A stretch of 54,292 nt of DNA from Planctomycetota bacterium (lineage in GTDB: Bacteria > Planctomycetota > Phycisphaerae > UBA1845 > UTPLA1): assembly GCA_016712275.1 (NCBI GenBank), contig JADJRI010000029.1, positions 1 to 54,292 of the forward strand, in the 5' to 3' direction. Under the pieces are notes generated by a model, which was not told the origin of the DNA, did no database searches, and was given only the letters and a program-made list of their open reading frames with translations. Each line of letters begins with the position of its first letter. Position 1 is the first letter of the stretch. The translations under genes and the position numbers were made by a program. Below, piece by piece: positions 1 to 8,676 of this stretch.

Positions 1-836
1 TTGCCATAGACGAACAGGCGCACCTCGTCATACTGCGGATTGATGACGACCTTGCCGCTTTTGTTGATGAAGCCCCATTTCGCTCCGAGCAAATTGCCCA
101 CGCGCACCGCGGCCAGTCCGTCACTGAACAATCCCGCTTCCGAGAATTGCGGTTCGATCACGGTGTCGCCGTGCTTGTTGATGTAGCCCCACTTGTCGCC
201 GTCCCGGAACGAGGCATGGCCGTCATTGAAATCGCCGCATTCGGCATATTTCGGATTAATCGCCATTTTGCCGTTCAGGTCGATGAAGCCGACCTTGCCG
301 CCCCAATCGCCGCCGGCGCGAACGCGGGCCAGGCCGTCTGAGAAGTGTGCGGCTTCGTCAAACTGCGGCTTCACTTTTTCCACATTGGTGGCATCGATGT
401 AGCCCCATTTGCCTGAGACTTTCACCGCAGCGCGGCCTTCGTGAAAATCTCCTGCATCTTCATACTTGGGATAGATCGCCGTGGCTCCGGTTTTGTCGAT
501 GTAACCGTATTTGCCGCCGATCAACCCCTCCTTCTTGTATACTCGTGCGAGCCCTTCTCGAAACGGCCGTCCATCGTCGAACGACAGCTTGATGACCATC
601 TCCCCTTTTTCGTTGATGTAGCCCTTTTCATCGCCGCGCTTCACAAAAGCGAGGCCGTCGGAAAAGGGCATCGCCGTTTCGAATGACGATTGAATCACCA
701 CTTTTCCTTCATCGTTCATGTATCCCCACTTGCCGTGTTGCGGCACGGGATACAACTCCACGGCGACGGCTGGTACGCTCGATGCCGCCACGATTGCGAT
801 TGCTAAAATGCGTCCATGAATTAATTGGCCGTTCAT
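1..836 (-). CDS. Secreted WG-repeat protein (3' end outside window)
   Basis: The reading frame is open from an ATG at 836 to the window edge, giving 278 visible residues; the C-terminus is missing. Residues 1-26 form a signal peptide (basic start, hydrophobic core, SVPAVA). The rest is at least seven WG (KWG) beta-repeats, seen as KWGYMNDEGK, EKGYINEKGE, KYGYIDKTG, KWGYIDATN, KVGFIDLNGK, KWGYINKHGD and KWGFINKSGK. Each is followed by an FxDGLAxV-type strand. A GGGAGC Shine-Dalgarno lies just upstream of the start. WG repeats are a structural family with no single activity; a periplasmic or surface binding role is inference. It heads in the same direction as the small lipoprotein genes upstream of it. 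Confidence 0.88.
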   Translation of the reverse strand, partial: MNGQLIHGRILAIAIVAASSVPAVAVELYPVPQHGKWGYMNDEGKVVIQSSFETAMPFSDGLAFVKRGDEKGYINEKGEMVIKLSFDDGRPFREGLARVYKKEGLIGGKYGYIDKTGATAIYPKYEDAGDFHEGRAAVKVSGKWGYIDATNVEKVKPQFDEAAHFSDGLARVRAGGDWGGKVGFIDLNGKMAINPKYAECGDFNDGHASFRDGDKWGYINKHGDTVIEPQFSEAGLFSDGLAAVRVGNLLGAKWGFINKSGKVVINPQYDEVRLFVYG

Positions 837-938
837 GACAGCTCCCTTCATGTATCTGAAGTGTTGTTCGCTCCGCGCGAACGTCGCGCGAAGCGCGAGT
901 GGCCGCGAGCGACAAGCTTGCGACCTTCGAATCAAAGC

Positions 939-1292
939 TCAGTTCTTGCGGGTCAACACGGCTTTCACCTTTTGATCGCGCCAGAATTTCTCAAGCCGAA
1001 TGGTCCTTCCATCGCCCGACATTTTTGCATCGAACGACAATGTTTCGCCGTTGTGTTCATTCAAGAGCAACAGCTTGCCGTCGAAGCGAAAAGTGCCGGA
1101 TGTGGTCCGAATGCCCTCCACATTTCGTTCGGCATAGTAGGTTCCGTCTTCTTGCAGCGTGATGACGGAAAAGTCGAAATCGCGAACGGCGGCGGTCGGC
1201 GTGACTTCCGTCACATTCCACTTGCCCTCAATGCTGCAACCTGCCAATGCGAACAATGCAAGGCTGGTGACAATCCATGTGTGATTTCGCAT
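939..1292 (-). CDS. Small lipoprotein, lipocalin-like
   Basis: 117 residues. An N-terminal signal ends in a lipobox (FALAGC, Cys19), so the protein should be lipid-anchored. The mature part starts GKWNVTE and alternates short beta-strands, in the style of small lipocalin-like or copper-resistance-like beta barrels. I see no catalytic motif. A GGAGG site 8 nt before the ATG supports the start. It is one of a minus-strand row of envelope genes with short gaps, and could be co-transcribed with the WG-repeat gene downstream. The function is unknown. Confidence 0.75.
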   Translation of the reverse strand: MRNHTWIVTSLALFALAGCSIEGKWNVTEVTPTAAVRDFDFSVITLQEDGTYYAERNVEGIRTTSGTFRFDGKLLLLNEHNGETLSFDAKMSGDGRTIRLEKFWRDQKVKAVLTRKN

Positions 1293-1339
1293 GATGATGT
1301 CCTCCGTCCAACCACTTACCGCCGGCGACGAGCGACGGA

Positions 1340-1510
1340 TCAGTCATTCCTTATTTCCTCAGTCACGTCCTCGATCTCATCGCCGATTTCATCGACAACG
1401 TCCTTGGCCGAGTCTCCCGCATCCGAACGGCAGGAAATCTGGCAGCCGTTCAGTGCAAAAATCGGAAGGAGCAGGGCTAGCAATGTCAGTCCCAGTCGTC
1501 GACCGTCCAT
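1340..1510 (-). CDS. 56-residue lipoprotein
   Basis: Short gene of 56 residues. It has a hydrophobic signal segment, a Cys at residue 23 in a lipobox-like context (FALNGC), a second Cys at 27, then an acidic tail (DVVDEIGDEIEDVTEEI) likely to form one charged helix. A perfect AAAGGAGG ribosome-binding site precedes the ATG, which is the main reason to accept so small a frame. Entericidin-like or small envelope-stress lipoproteins have this shape, but no family is recognised. Confidence 0.65.
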   Translation of the reverse strand: MDGRRLGLTLLALLLPIFALNGCQISCRSDAGDSAKDVVDEIGDEIEDVTEEIRND

Positions 1511-1570
1511 GGGAATCCTCCTTTCAACGTGATTCAGGCATCCATGTGGTGCCGGACTCGCGGCTCGTCG

Positions 1571-1876
1571 TTAACCGACGCGGTCGGCCAGCTTCTCCAG
1601 GTCCGCGGATAGTTCAGCGCGGGCCGCGTCAATGCCGTCGCAGACGCGCTGCCAGCCGGCCTCGCCGAGTTCGCGCAGTTCAAACAGCCGGTCGCTCAAG
1701 GCGGACACCTTCAGCGACAACTGCATGATTTCGTATGAAACGAGCACGCGCAGGTCGATCGCCGTCAATGCGAAGCTGGATCGCAGCGCCTCAAGGCGGT
1801 CCCTGAATCGGTTGATGTCCTCGTCCAAAGTGGCCTCGTAACGTGCCTTGTCTGTCATTTTTTCCGTTGTCGTCAT
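1571..1876 (-). CDS. Small helical/coiled-coil protein
   Basis: 101 residues, almost all charged amphipathic helix with heptad-like spacing. There is no signal peptide and no membrane segment. It resembles short soluble proteins of the Sll1863 stress-response type in composition, but that similarity is only impressionistic. A GGAG lies 11 nt upstream of the ATG; an internal ATG at codon 7 is the alternative start. Its position directly upstream of a small lipoprotein and downstream of a GlsB-like membrane protein suggests a shared stress-related transcript. This is inference. Confidence 0.6.
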   Translation of the reverse strand: MTTTEKMTDKARYEATLDEDINRFRDRLEALRSSFALTAIDLRVLVSYEIMQLSLKVSALSDRLFELRELGEAGWQRVCDGIDAARAELSADLEKLADRVG

Positions 1877-1894
1877 TGCGATGCTCTCCTGATT

Positions 1895-2149
1895 TCAAGT
1901 CGTACGTTGTTTTCGCGCCAATCCTGCGAGTGTCAGCAGGACAATGGCGCCGACGATGCCGGTGACGATCGTGGCAAGCAGGCCGACCGATTGGAGTCCC
2001 AGCAACTGAAACAGGAACCCGCCCACAACCGCGCCCAGCACGCCAACGATCAGGTTTCCGATCAGGCCAAAGCCGCGTCCGCGTACAAGCAGCCCGGACA
2101 GCCAGCCGATCAGCATTCCGATCAGAATCAGCGACAGGAGATTTGTCAT
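1895..2149 (-). CDS. GlsB/YeaQ/YmgE family stress membrane protein
   Basis: 84 residues with three hydrophobic segments (about 5-25, 30-50 and 58-78). The glycine-rich pattern (GMLIGWLSG, GLIGNLIVGVLGAVVGG) is typical of the transglycosylase-associated / GlsB family. These small inner-membrane proteins are commonly induced by general stress; the molecular role is not settled. An AAGGAG site 6 nt before the ATG fixes the start. Length and topology match the family. It sits 18 bp upstream of the coiled-coil gene in the same orientation. Confidence 0.85.
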   Translation of the reverse strand: MTNLLSLILIGMLIGWLSGLLVRGRGFGLIGNLIVGVLGAVVGGFLFQLLGLQSVGLLATIVTGIVGAIVLLTLAGLARKQRTT

Positions 2150-2176
2150 GGCATTCTCCTTTGCATCGAGCCCGGT

Positions 2177-2653
2177 CTAATTGCTCGTTCGACCGGTCAC
2201 CACGTCGAAATCCACGATGGCGTTGGTGTGATCGAATGTGAATGTGACAGTATCGCGGCACCCAAAGTCCGTGCCGTCGCGCAGCACTTCGCTATTGGTC
2301 TCCGGCCCGACACTGCCGATCACGCGCAAATCGGCATCGTCGAGCACGATCGCCTGCAAATCGTCGCAATCGCGTACGATGGGCACCGTCTGACCCGGCT
2401 CGATCGAGATTTCCACCCGCTCGCCGGTTTCAGTCAGCAGGGCGCGCGGAATGTCCTGCTCGTCACTGATGAAGAAAACGGCGTCCACGGGATAGTCGCC
2501 GTTGTTCGTCACCTCGACCCGCGTGCTGCGGTCGATGAATCGGCCCAGAATCGCCTCCAATTCGTTGCAGCCGGTGCAAAGAAGCAGGAGCAGTGCGAGC
2601 AGAATTGCGGCCATTCCGGCCATTTCGATATGTCTGATGCGATTTCCGTACAT
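2177..2653 (-). CDS. Lipoprotein of unknown function
   Basis: 158 residues. A leucine-rich signal segment (about 12-28) ends in a lipobox, LLCTGC. The mature domain begins with NELEAIL and then beta-rich sequence (TRVEVTNNGDYPVDAVFFI), resembling an immunoglobulin-like or transthyretin-like fold. Two further Cys residues (near 115 and 132) could form a disulfide after export. A GGAG ribosome-binding site supports the ATG at 2653. It belongs to the same minus-strand run as the GlsB-like gene. I do not recognise a named family. Confidence 0.72.
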   Translation of the reverse strand: MYGNRIRHIEMAGMAAILLALLLLLCTGCNELEAILGRFIDRSTRVEVTNNGDYPVDAVFFISDEQDIPRALLTETGERVEISIEPGQTVPIVRDCDDLQAIVLDDADLRVIGSVGPETNSEVLRDGTDFGCRDTVTFTFDHTNAIVDFDVVTGRTSN

Positions 2654-2845
2654 GTTTCTTCTCCGTTTTCAGGCCGTGGTTTTCCGCACGAGCAATGAGC
2701 AAGGCGCGTACCCACGCGGAAATACGGCGGTCTAAGCGAGGTTTCTGTCAATCAGATTCACTGCGCGATCATGGTTGATCGGCCCGTCGGCGCGGAGTTT
2801 ACTCTCCGGTGGCCGGCGGCATTCGACGGTATGAATCCTGGGAAG

Positions 2846-3055
2846 TTACTCTGCCTCTCGGTGGGGCGCGACATCAGGCGCGACCACATCACGGCCGAGG
2901 CGCGGAGTGGGTGAGGCGGGAGTGATGCGAAAAACGGTGACATCGGCGGGAATAAGGCACCGCGGTTGGCCGTCTCCTTTTGTCGGGTGAAAGGCGACCG
3001 CACTGTGCGGCAGCCGTTTCACGATGCCGATCGCATGTGCATGGCGATTCATCAT
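2846..3055 (-). CDS. 69-residue hypothetical protein
   Basis: A strong GGAGG six bases before tandem ATG codons (MMNRHAHAIG) argues that this short frame is translated. The product is basic, Pro/His/Arg-rich and has no signal or membrane segment. The first half (GIVKRLPHSAVAF) could be a short beta-hairpin. No family is recognised. It is the first gene of the minus-strand run, with a possible promoter about 95 bp upstream. A non-coding leader is the alternative. Confidence 0.5.
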   Translation of the reverse strand: MMNRHAHAIGIVKRLPHSAVAFHPTKGDGQPRCLIPADVTVFRITPASPTPRLGRDVVAPDVAPHREAE

Positions 3056-3149
3056 GGTACACCTCCAATCCAACCCTCATCGATAGGCGTCGATACACAG
3101 ACGCCGAGTTATGAATCCGGTAGAGATTCTCGGTTGTGCCTTCACCTAG

Positions 3150-3177
3150 ACCCTAACCCATGATTTCGCGATGTCAA
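3150..3177 (-). promoter_or_regulatory. Possible sigma-70 promoter for the 1-3 kb gene run
   Basis: Read on the minus strand there is TTGACA (3172-3177), a 16-nt spacer and TAGGGT (3150-3155). The -35 is perfect and the -10 weak. It points at the small gene starting at 3055. Confidence 0.3.
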
Positions 3178-3619
3178 ATCGCATCGGCTGTTTTCCGCCG
3201 CGCGCCACGCATTTGCAACCGCCGCAAGTCTTGAGTATGAATTAACTAAACGGCGGCGTGTCGCATTTTCGTGACGCACAAAAAATAATTGTAACAGGCG
3301 GTGCGCGACCCATGTTAGTTACACGCGTGCCAGCAATATGACATAAAATTTATGCATTTGTTATTAACATTGATGAACTGGCATGATGTTTGCTTGATCT
3401 TGACATTGCCAACACTTGATTACCCATACAAAAAGACAGCCGTCTAGGTTTAACAAATGCCAGAGTCGATGACAATGAATGTCTGCATGGCATTTGACTT
3501 GGGACTCCAGGTTCGATTGGTCCAATCTATCTCGCGTTTTGTGCTTGCCCGCGCCAGATCCAATGATTGTTCGTAACGACTTCTCGACAGTTCGATGATG
3601 TGATACATTCTGTGCCGGT
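3178..3619. other. Intergenic, no gene seen
   Basis: Relatively AT-rich stretch between the minus-strand envelope genes and the plus-strand DinB-like gene. Frames across it have no Shine-Dalgarno and no recognisable protein. It presumably holds the promoter of the plus-strand genes starting at 3620, but I cannot point to a convincing -35/-10 pair. Confidence 0.5.
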
Positions 3620-4114
3620 ATGACCCTCCTCGAAGCCATCCTCCAACGCTTTCGCGACCGCATGATGCGCATGCGCGCCGCGCTTGACCGGTTCAATGAT
3701 GAATCCGCCGAGCGGGAAAAAATCGGCCCCAAGTGGAATGTGCGCGATCTTGTGGGGCATTACCTGTTCTGGACCACCGAGGCGGCCGAGCGTCTGCCCG
3801 AAATCACCAGGGCGTCCGTCGGCTTCAAGCAACTGGATGACGATTCTGCCAACGCGAAGCAAGTGGAACGCCTGCTGCCGCCTTACGATCTCGACCGCGT
3901 CAATGACGAGGTGTACAAGAAGTACCGCCGCATGTCGTTTGTGATGCTGCTCCCCCAACTCCGCGCCGCGGAGGAGCGAATGCTCCAGGCGCTCGCCCGC
4001 GTCGATCCCAAGCAGCTCGTCGGCGAAACGCCGCTCAGAACGTGGGTCGATATTCATCTCGACCATTATGAAAAACACTGGACAGGGCTAAAGTCTGCCA
4101 CGGACCGCCTTTAG
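3620..4114 (+). CDS. DinB-like four-helix-bundle protein
   Basis: 164 residues. The DinB/ClbS-type fold is suggested by four amphipathic helices, a WNVRDLVGHYLFW segment (His47) and a C-terminal HLDHYEKHW (His146, His149, His153). These give a plausible metal-binding histidine set. Family members are thiol- or metal-dependent small enzymes or orphan stress proteins. Length matches the family. There is no clear Shine-Dalgarno before the ATG, so the start is less certain than the fold. A CYTH protein follows 160 bp downstream on the same strand. Confidence 0.75.
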   Translation: MTLLEAILQRFRDRMMRMRAALDRFNDESAEREKIGPKWNVRDLVGHYLFWTTEAAERLPEITRASVGFKQLDDDSANAKQVERLLPPYDLDRVNDEVYKKYRRMSFVMLLPQLRAAEERMLQALARVDPKQLVGETPLRTWVDIHLDHYEKHWTGLKSATDRL

Positions 4115-4273
4115 GCGGGGCGATCTTGACAACTTTGGTCCATCGTGAGCGGTTTGATGGACGATGCTTCGCATGCATGATTTCATGAACCCGTTGTACA
4201 ATGTGGCGGTGACAACGATGGCCGGGAGAATCGGCAAGTAGCTCGGCAATGTCACAGGCCGACGAGAAAATGC

Positions 4274-4837
4274 ATGCCCACCGAACTCGAATCCAAAATC
4301 CACGTTGAGTCGCACGAGCAAGCCCGCGAAAAGCTTCGCCTCGGCTCTGCCACCTTCATCGGCAGCGTTCTCGAAATCAATCGCATTCTCGATCGCGACG
4401 ATGGCGAGCTGCTCAAGACCGGCTGCGGGCTCCGCGTGAGAAGCATTACCACCCAAAGCGGCGATACCCCGAAATCGACACTCACGTACAAAGGTGTGCG
4501 GATCCCCGGTAAATTCAAGCAGCGCGAAGAATTGGAAACCCAAATCGACGATGCCGACGCCCTTGTCTCCATTCTGGGCGCACTGGGCTATCGACCGAAG
4601 ATCATTTTCGAGAAACGTCGTGAAACATGGCGGCTGGGTCCGTGCAACGTCGAACTGGATGAGCTGCCCAAGCTCGGGCTTTTCATCGAAGTCGAAGGAC
4701 CCAACGAGGCATCCATTGACGAAGTCCTTGCATTATTGGATTTGACCGGCCGGACTTCGATGGGCGAAAGCTATGTCTCACTGCTCATGGAGGGCCGCAT
4801 GCCGGAGGCTGGCCGACACTGCGAATTCCGATTCTAA
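4274..4837 (+). CDS. CYTH-domain protein (class IV adenylate cyclase / triphosphatase-like)
   Basis: 187 residues. The N-terminal ELESK (residues 4-8) is the ExExK signature of CYTH triphosphate-tunnel enzymes. It is followed by the expected alternating charged strands (RVRS, LTYKG, REELETQI, FEKRRETW, ELDELPKLGLFIEVEG). CyaB-type adenylate cyclases and small triphosphatases share this layout, and sequence alone does not decide the substrate. The length is normal for a stand-alone CYTH protein. The ribosome-binding site is weak. It lies between the DinB-like gene and an SDR gene. Confidence 0.85.
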   Translation: MPTELESKIHVESHEQAREKLRLGSATFIGSVLEINRILDRDDGELLKTGCGLRVRSITTQSGDTPKSTLTYKGVRIPGKFKQREELETQIDDADALVSILGALGYRPKIIFEKRRETWRLGPCNVELDELPKLGLFIEVEGPNEASIDEVLALLDLTGRTSMGESYVSLLMEGRMPEAGRHCEFRF

Positions 4838-4950
4838 TTTCATATTTTATCGGAAGTAACGGTTAGGAATCACCCAATTCGTTTGACCATTTCGACCATC
4901 GGACCTAAATTGTTCCGTTTCGACGGTGGGCTTTTGGAGGCTGATCGCTG

Positions 4951-5970
4951 ATGAATCTTGTAACCGGTGGGACGGGGCTTTTGGGCAGCCACATTGTGGA
5001 GCAACTACGCAAGCGCGGCCGCCCGGTGCGATGTCTCGTCCGCTTCGGTGCCGATCTCACCTGGCTGAAGTCGCAGGGTGTCGATCTCGTTGAAGGCGAC
5101 CTCACCAATAAATCTTCCATAGAAAAGGCCGCCGATGGCGTTCAGTGCATCTACCATGCGGCCGCCCGCGTCGGCGATTGGGGTCCGTGGGAAGAGTTCC
5201 AGAAAATCACCATCGATGGCACGAACAACCTTTTCGACGCGGCCGAAAAAGCCGGTGTCCCCCGATTCATCCATGTCAGCTCCATCAGCGTCTATGGACA
5301 CCGCAATGAGAGGGGTCTCGTTGTCGATGAGACCGAGCCACTGGGCGTGAATGTTCACAAGTGGTCGTATTACACCCGCGCCAAGGTCGCGGCCGAGCAG
5401 GAACTCTGGCGGCGCCACAACGCCGGCAGCAAAGTGAAATACTCCGTGATTCGCCCAAGCTGGCTTTACGGCCCGCGCGATCGCGCGACGATCGCCCGAC
5501 TTTCCCGGATGATCCGCCGCGGCAAGGCGAAGCTTCTGGGCAGCGGCGACAATCGACTGAATGTCGTCTATGCCGGCAACGTAGCCGAGGGGTGCATCCT
5601 TGCGGCCGACAACCCGAATGCGGTGGGCGAGGCCTACAACTGCAGCAATGACGGCGAGATGACGCAGCGACAGTATTTCGACCTGCTGGCGGATGCGCTC
5701 CGTGCACCGCGGGTCACGAAGAATGTTCCGTATCGCGTCGGCTATAACGCCGCGTTCGTCCTCGAGTGTCTTGGCCACGCGCTCAAGTGGAAGAAGCCGC
5801 CAATGATTACACGATACGCTGTTTGGCTCATGGGCCGCGATACCTATTTCTCGGCCGAAAAGGCCCGGCGGGAATTGGGTTGGAAGCCGACCATGACCTA
5901 CGAAGAAGGCATCCCCGCGACAATTCGCTGGTTCGAGGGCGGCACGAAAAAAGCGCTGAGCGACGCGTAG
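4951..5970 (+). CDS. NAD-dependent epimerase/dehydratase (extended SDR)
   Basis: 339 residues. The Rossmann glycine motif TGGTGLLG is at residues 5-12. The catalytic YxxxK is at Tyr141-Lys145, preceded by HVSSISVYG near residue 110. The middle (IRPSWLYGPRD) and C-terminal parts (FSAEKARRELGWKP, then an EEGIPATIRWF ending) match extended SDRs of the 3-beta-HSD / dihydroflavonol-reductase-like group, which act on sugars, sterols or hopanoid-like substrates. The substrate cannot be told. A GGAGG lies 10 nt upstream of the ATG. The NUDIX gene starts 20 bp downstream. Confidence 0.9.
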   Translation: MNLVTGGTGLLGSHIVEQLRKRGRPVRCLVRFGADLTWLKSQGVDLVEGDLTNKSSIEKAADGVQCIYHAAARVGDWGPWEEFQKITIDGTNNLFDAAEKAGVPRFIHVSSISVYGHRNERGLVVDETEPLGVNVHKWSYYTRAKVAAEQELWRRHNAGSKVKYSVIRPSWLYGPRDRATIARLSRMIRRGKAKLLGSGDNRLNVVYAGNVAEGCILAADNPNAVGEAYNCSNDGEMTQRQYFDLLADALRAPRVTKNVPYRVGYNAAFVLECLGHALKWKKPPMITRYAVWLMGRDTYFSAEKARRELGWKPTMTYEEGIPATIRWFEGGTKKALSDA

Positions 5971-5982
5971 CGGTGGCATAGA

Positions 5983-6003
5983 AATTGAGAATGGAGAATG
6001 CAG
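5983..6003 (+). repeat. Dispersed octamer-type repeat at NUDIX start
   Basis: Carries AATTGAGAATGGAGAATGCA, nearly identical to sequence at about 23731, 24235 and 24770. It covers the apparent NUDIX start codon. Confidence 0.6.
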
Positions 6004-6461
6004 AAAAGGGTCCGGTATCCGCAGACATTCTCCGTGAGGCATCGATCCCGGCGACTCATACGAGGTCTTCATCCTCCAATCCGATGCTCGGCGTTGTCGG
6101 CGTCATTCGCCGCAACGATCGCCTGCTTGTCATTCAACGCTCTGAATTCGTTCGCGCGCCGCTGGCATGGTGTTTCCCCGGCGGGGAGATTGAAGAGGGC
6201 GAATCGCAGGAAATTGCGCTGATTCGCGAAATGCGCGAAGAGTTGAATGCGGATGTCCTTCCCGGAAAACTGCTCACCACTCAAACCAAGCACGGCGGCC
6301 GGCTCATTCTATATTTCTGGTCGGCCACGCTGGTGAACGGCGAACCCAATGCCAATCCAAAGGAAGTTGCCTGCATTGAATGGTTGACGCCGGATGAGCT
6401 TCGCAGCAAAGAAGGAATATTGCCGGGAACGGCCGATGTTCTGACGCAACTGGGATTGTGA
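5991..6461 (+). CDS. NUDIX hydrolase
   Basis: 156 residues from the ATG at 5991. The NUDIX box GX5EX7REXXEE runs from about residue 65 to 87, with PGGEIEEGE and REMREEL readable. The enzyme would hydrolyse a nucleoside diphosphate linked to another moiety; which one is unknown. The start is doubtful: the first codons lie inside a dispersed repeat (GAATTGAGAATGGAGAATG type, 5983-6003) and no clean Shine-Dalgarno is present. The ATG at 6084 (MLGVVGVI) is a sensible alternative that keeps the whole domain. It converges on the MFS gene with a 3-bp gap. Confidence 0.85.
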   Translation: MENAEKGPVSADILREASIPATHTRSSSSNPMLGVVGVIRRNDRLLVIQRSEFVRAPLAWCFPGGEIEEGESQEIALIREMREELNADVLPGKLLTTQTKHGGRLILYFWSATLVNGEPNANPKEVACIEWLTPDELRSKEGILPGTADVLTQLGL

Positions 6462-6464
6462 GTC

Positions 6465-7873
6465 TCATCGTGCCGAAGTAACGGCATTGTCCTTGTGTTC
6501 CGGCAAGTCATTGGTTGCCAGGCCCGCGGCCATCGGCGTCATGGCCGCTTCGGCCGCCAGTTCGGAATCGATGACCTCGCTCTTTTCGCCCTTCATCAGC
6601 GATCGAAAGGTCAGCATTCCCGAAAAGCCCAGAATCGCGGAGAGGAGAAAAACAAGCGGGCCATAACTGGAATACAACCACGTGCCGATGAACGGCGCCG
6701 TGAGGCCGCGAATGCCGGTCAGAAAAACATGGGCCCCATGTAGATCTCGGCCTTCGAATCCTCTGCGAAATGCAGGTGTCCAAGGTTCCAGCCGATCGCG
6801 CCGCCGCCGCGGCCGATCCCCTCAAAAAACCGGGATGTCGCCACCAGCGCGATCGCAATCACAAACATCGTCGTCGAATCGAGCGCGCCGGGCGAAAGCA
6901 GCACCAGTGCCGCAATTCCGCCGAAGACCGACGCCATCGCCCACGTCAACGAATTTAGCACGCGAAATTTCACGACGCCGCGCCGATCGAAAAGATCGGC
7001 CCACGACATCAGCGAAACCATCATCAAGAACTGCGGCAGCGCGTCGGTCAGAATGGAACTGTGAATGTAATTCAGCGGCAGCTCTTTGGTGATAATGATC
7101 GCCATGACCGGAAAGATCATGATGTTGCCCGTGCCGAGCAGCATCATTCCCGTGCAGTATCTTCGAAATGCTGCGTCATCTCGGAGCACTTCATAAACTT
7201 CGCGCAGCGGCCGAAGAATGCCCCGGCTTCGGCGGGTGTGCGCCATGGCGGATCGTACCAGGCTGAGCCGTTCTCCTCGAACATGTAGCGGCTTCAGTTG
7301 AAGCAGGCCCACCACGCCGACAAGTGCGACGGCCGGATAGACAAAGTGGTACATCCGCGGATTCACGTCAAACAGCATGGACACGAGCGTGACGATGACA
7401 ATGCCGAGTGAGTAGCGAACGATTTGCAGGCGTGCTGCAATGCGTCCGCGCATGACGGCGGGATAGTTGTGTTTCCAGAATCCGGAGCGCACGGTCACGC
7501 AGCCGGCGAGCAATGTGCGGGCAAGCCCGATTTGTCCGGCGAAGATCCAGCCGCCCCACTTGGTCTGCGGCGTCAGCCCGATCGAGCCGATCAACAGAAT
7601 CGTGCCGAGTCCGAAGCCGAAGAAGAGCGCCAGCTTCGGTCGCGACGCGGCAAAGCTGCCCCAGAACAGACCGGCCAGATTCGCCACCATGGGAATGGCC
7701 ACGACGATGGTGACAAGCCAGTTCGATGCGTGAAAGGTTTTGGCGACGACGACCGACGAGACGGTCCCCTCAAACATGCCGATGAAAACGCCCCAGAAAA
7801 GCAGGTGCTTCATCTCGATGAGGTAATTGCGGCGGGCCATGAACGGCACGCTGCGGGCAAGAAAAAGATCCAA
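6465..7873 (-). CDS. MFS transporter, frameshifted near residue 379
   Basis: Two minus-strand frames make one protein of about 469 residues. The first (to 6719) has about ten membrane segments of the major-facilitator type and then ends abruptly after EIYMGPMFF. Adding one base in the GGGCCCC run at 6731-6737 gives MGPHVFLTGIRG and continues into the second frame (LYSSYGPLVFLLSAI...), which supplies the last two membrane helices and a polar tail. The transported substrate is unknown. The start taken is a TTG with AGGGG upstream; an ATG at 7840 is possible. A one-base deletion or sequencing error is far likelier than two genes. Confidence 0.8.
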
Positions 7874-8005
7874 GGAAGGCGTCCCCTCTAGCGGGAAATC
7901 AAGTCGTCAACGCCGAGGATTATAGCATAATGGGACGTTTTTGCGAGCCGGCTTTGAAGCCAATGACTCGACACCGATCATTGCAAGCCTCGACGTTGCG
8001 TTCGA

Positions 8006-8653
8006 TTACCAATGCCGAAGCACCCGTCGGGCGAAAAGTCCGAGCGAATAGAAGTAGAAGAATTGAATGGTGTAAAAGAGAAATACCGAATGGGTGTCAA
8101 TTGGCACATACAAGGATGGCCAAATCCAACACAACAGGAAATTCGGCAGACACAAAATAAAACCAACAATCATTGGCAAATTCAGATTCGATGGGAACTC
8201 CCCCATGCTGCCGGCCAGCAGGCCCATTCCGGAAATTGTCAATCCGAAACATGACAGTGGCATGAACATGAACAGGGCGAACATCATCGCTCTCGGACTT
8301 AGCAGCGGCATGATCCACTCGCGCCACCGAAACTGAATGTGTGCATTCGTCTGGCCGTACGGATCAATCATTGAAGAGCCCGGCGGAGGCATCGCCCGGC
8401 CGTCATCAGCATAGCTGAGGCTGACCGGCGGCCGATCGACGGCGATCGCCGGCGGCGGATTCGTCCGCCATGCTTTGGCCCGGTCGATGTCGTCCTGGGT
8501 CGCGTCGGTCAATTCTGTAAAGGCCGATTCCGTGTGATCGACCGCCATCGAGTGCCCAACTGCGCTCAGCGCGCCCCCGCAGCGTGGACACGTCGTCTGC
8601 TCGACGGTATCGAGGAGCATTGCATGTCCGCATTTGCAATCGATCCGTGGCAT
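8006..8653 (-). CDS. Zinc-ribbon membrane protein
   Basis: 215 residues. The N-terminus has a rubredoxin-like zinc ribbon, CKCGHAM...CPRCGG (residues about 6-28). A polar Pro-rich linker follows, and then three or four hydrophobic segments between about 125 and 210. The architecture (cytoplasmic zinc ribbon plus membrane anchor) recurs in this window at 9897-11274, 11329-12435 and 31030-31701. No enzymatic motif is present. The ribosome-binding site is weak. Role unknown; regulatory or scaffolding use of the ribbon is only a guess. Confidence 0.7.
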   Translation of the reverse strand: MPRIDCKCGHAMLLDTVEQTTCPRCGGALSAVGHSMAVDHTESAFTELTDATQDDIDRAKAWRTNPPPAIAVDRPPVSLSYADDGRAMPPPGSSMIDPYGQTNAHIQFRWREWIMPLLSPRAMMFALFMFMPLSCFGLTISGMGLLAGSMGEFPSNLNLPMIVGFILCLPNFLLCWIWPSLYVPIDTHSVFLFYTIQFFYFYSLGLFARRVLRHW

Positions 8654-8676
8654 GGCCCGCTTTCATTGGAAAATGG

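Noticed and set aside
3364..3732. 122-codon minus-strand frame in the 3.1-3.6 kb gap
   Set aside because: No ribosome-binding site and it overlaps the DinB-like gene on the other strand.
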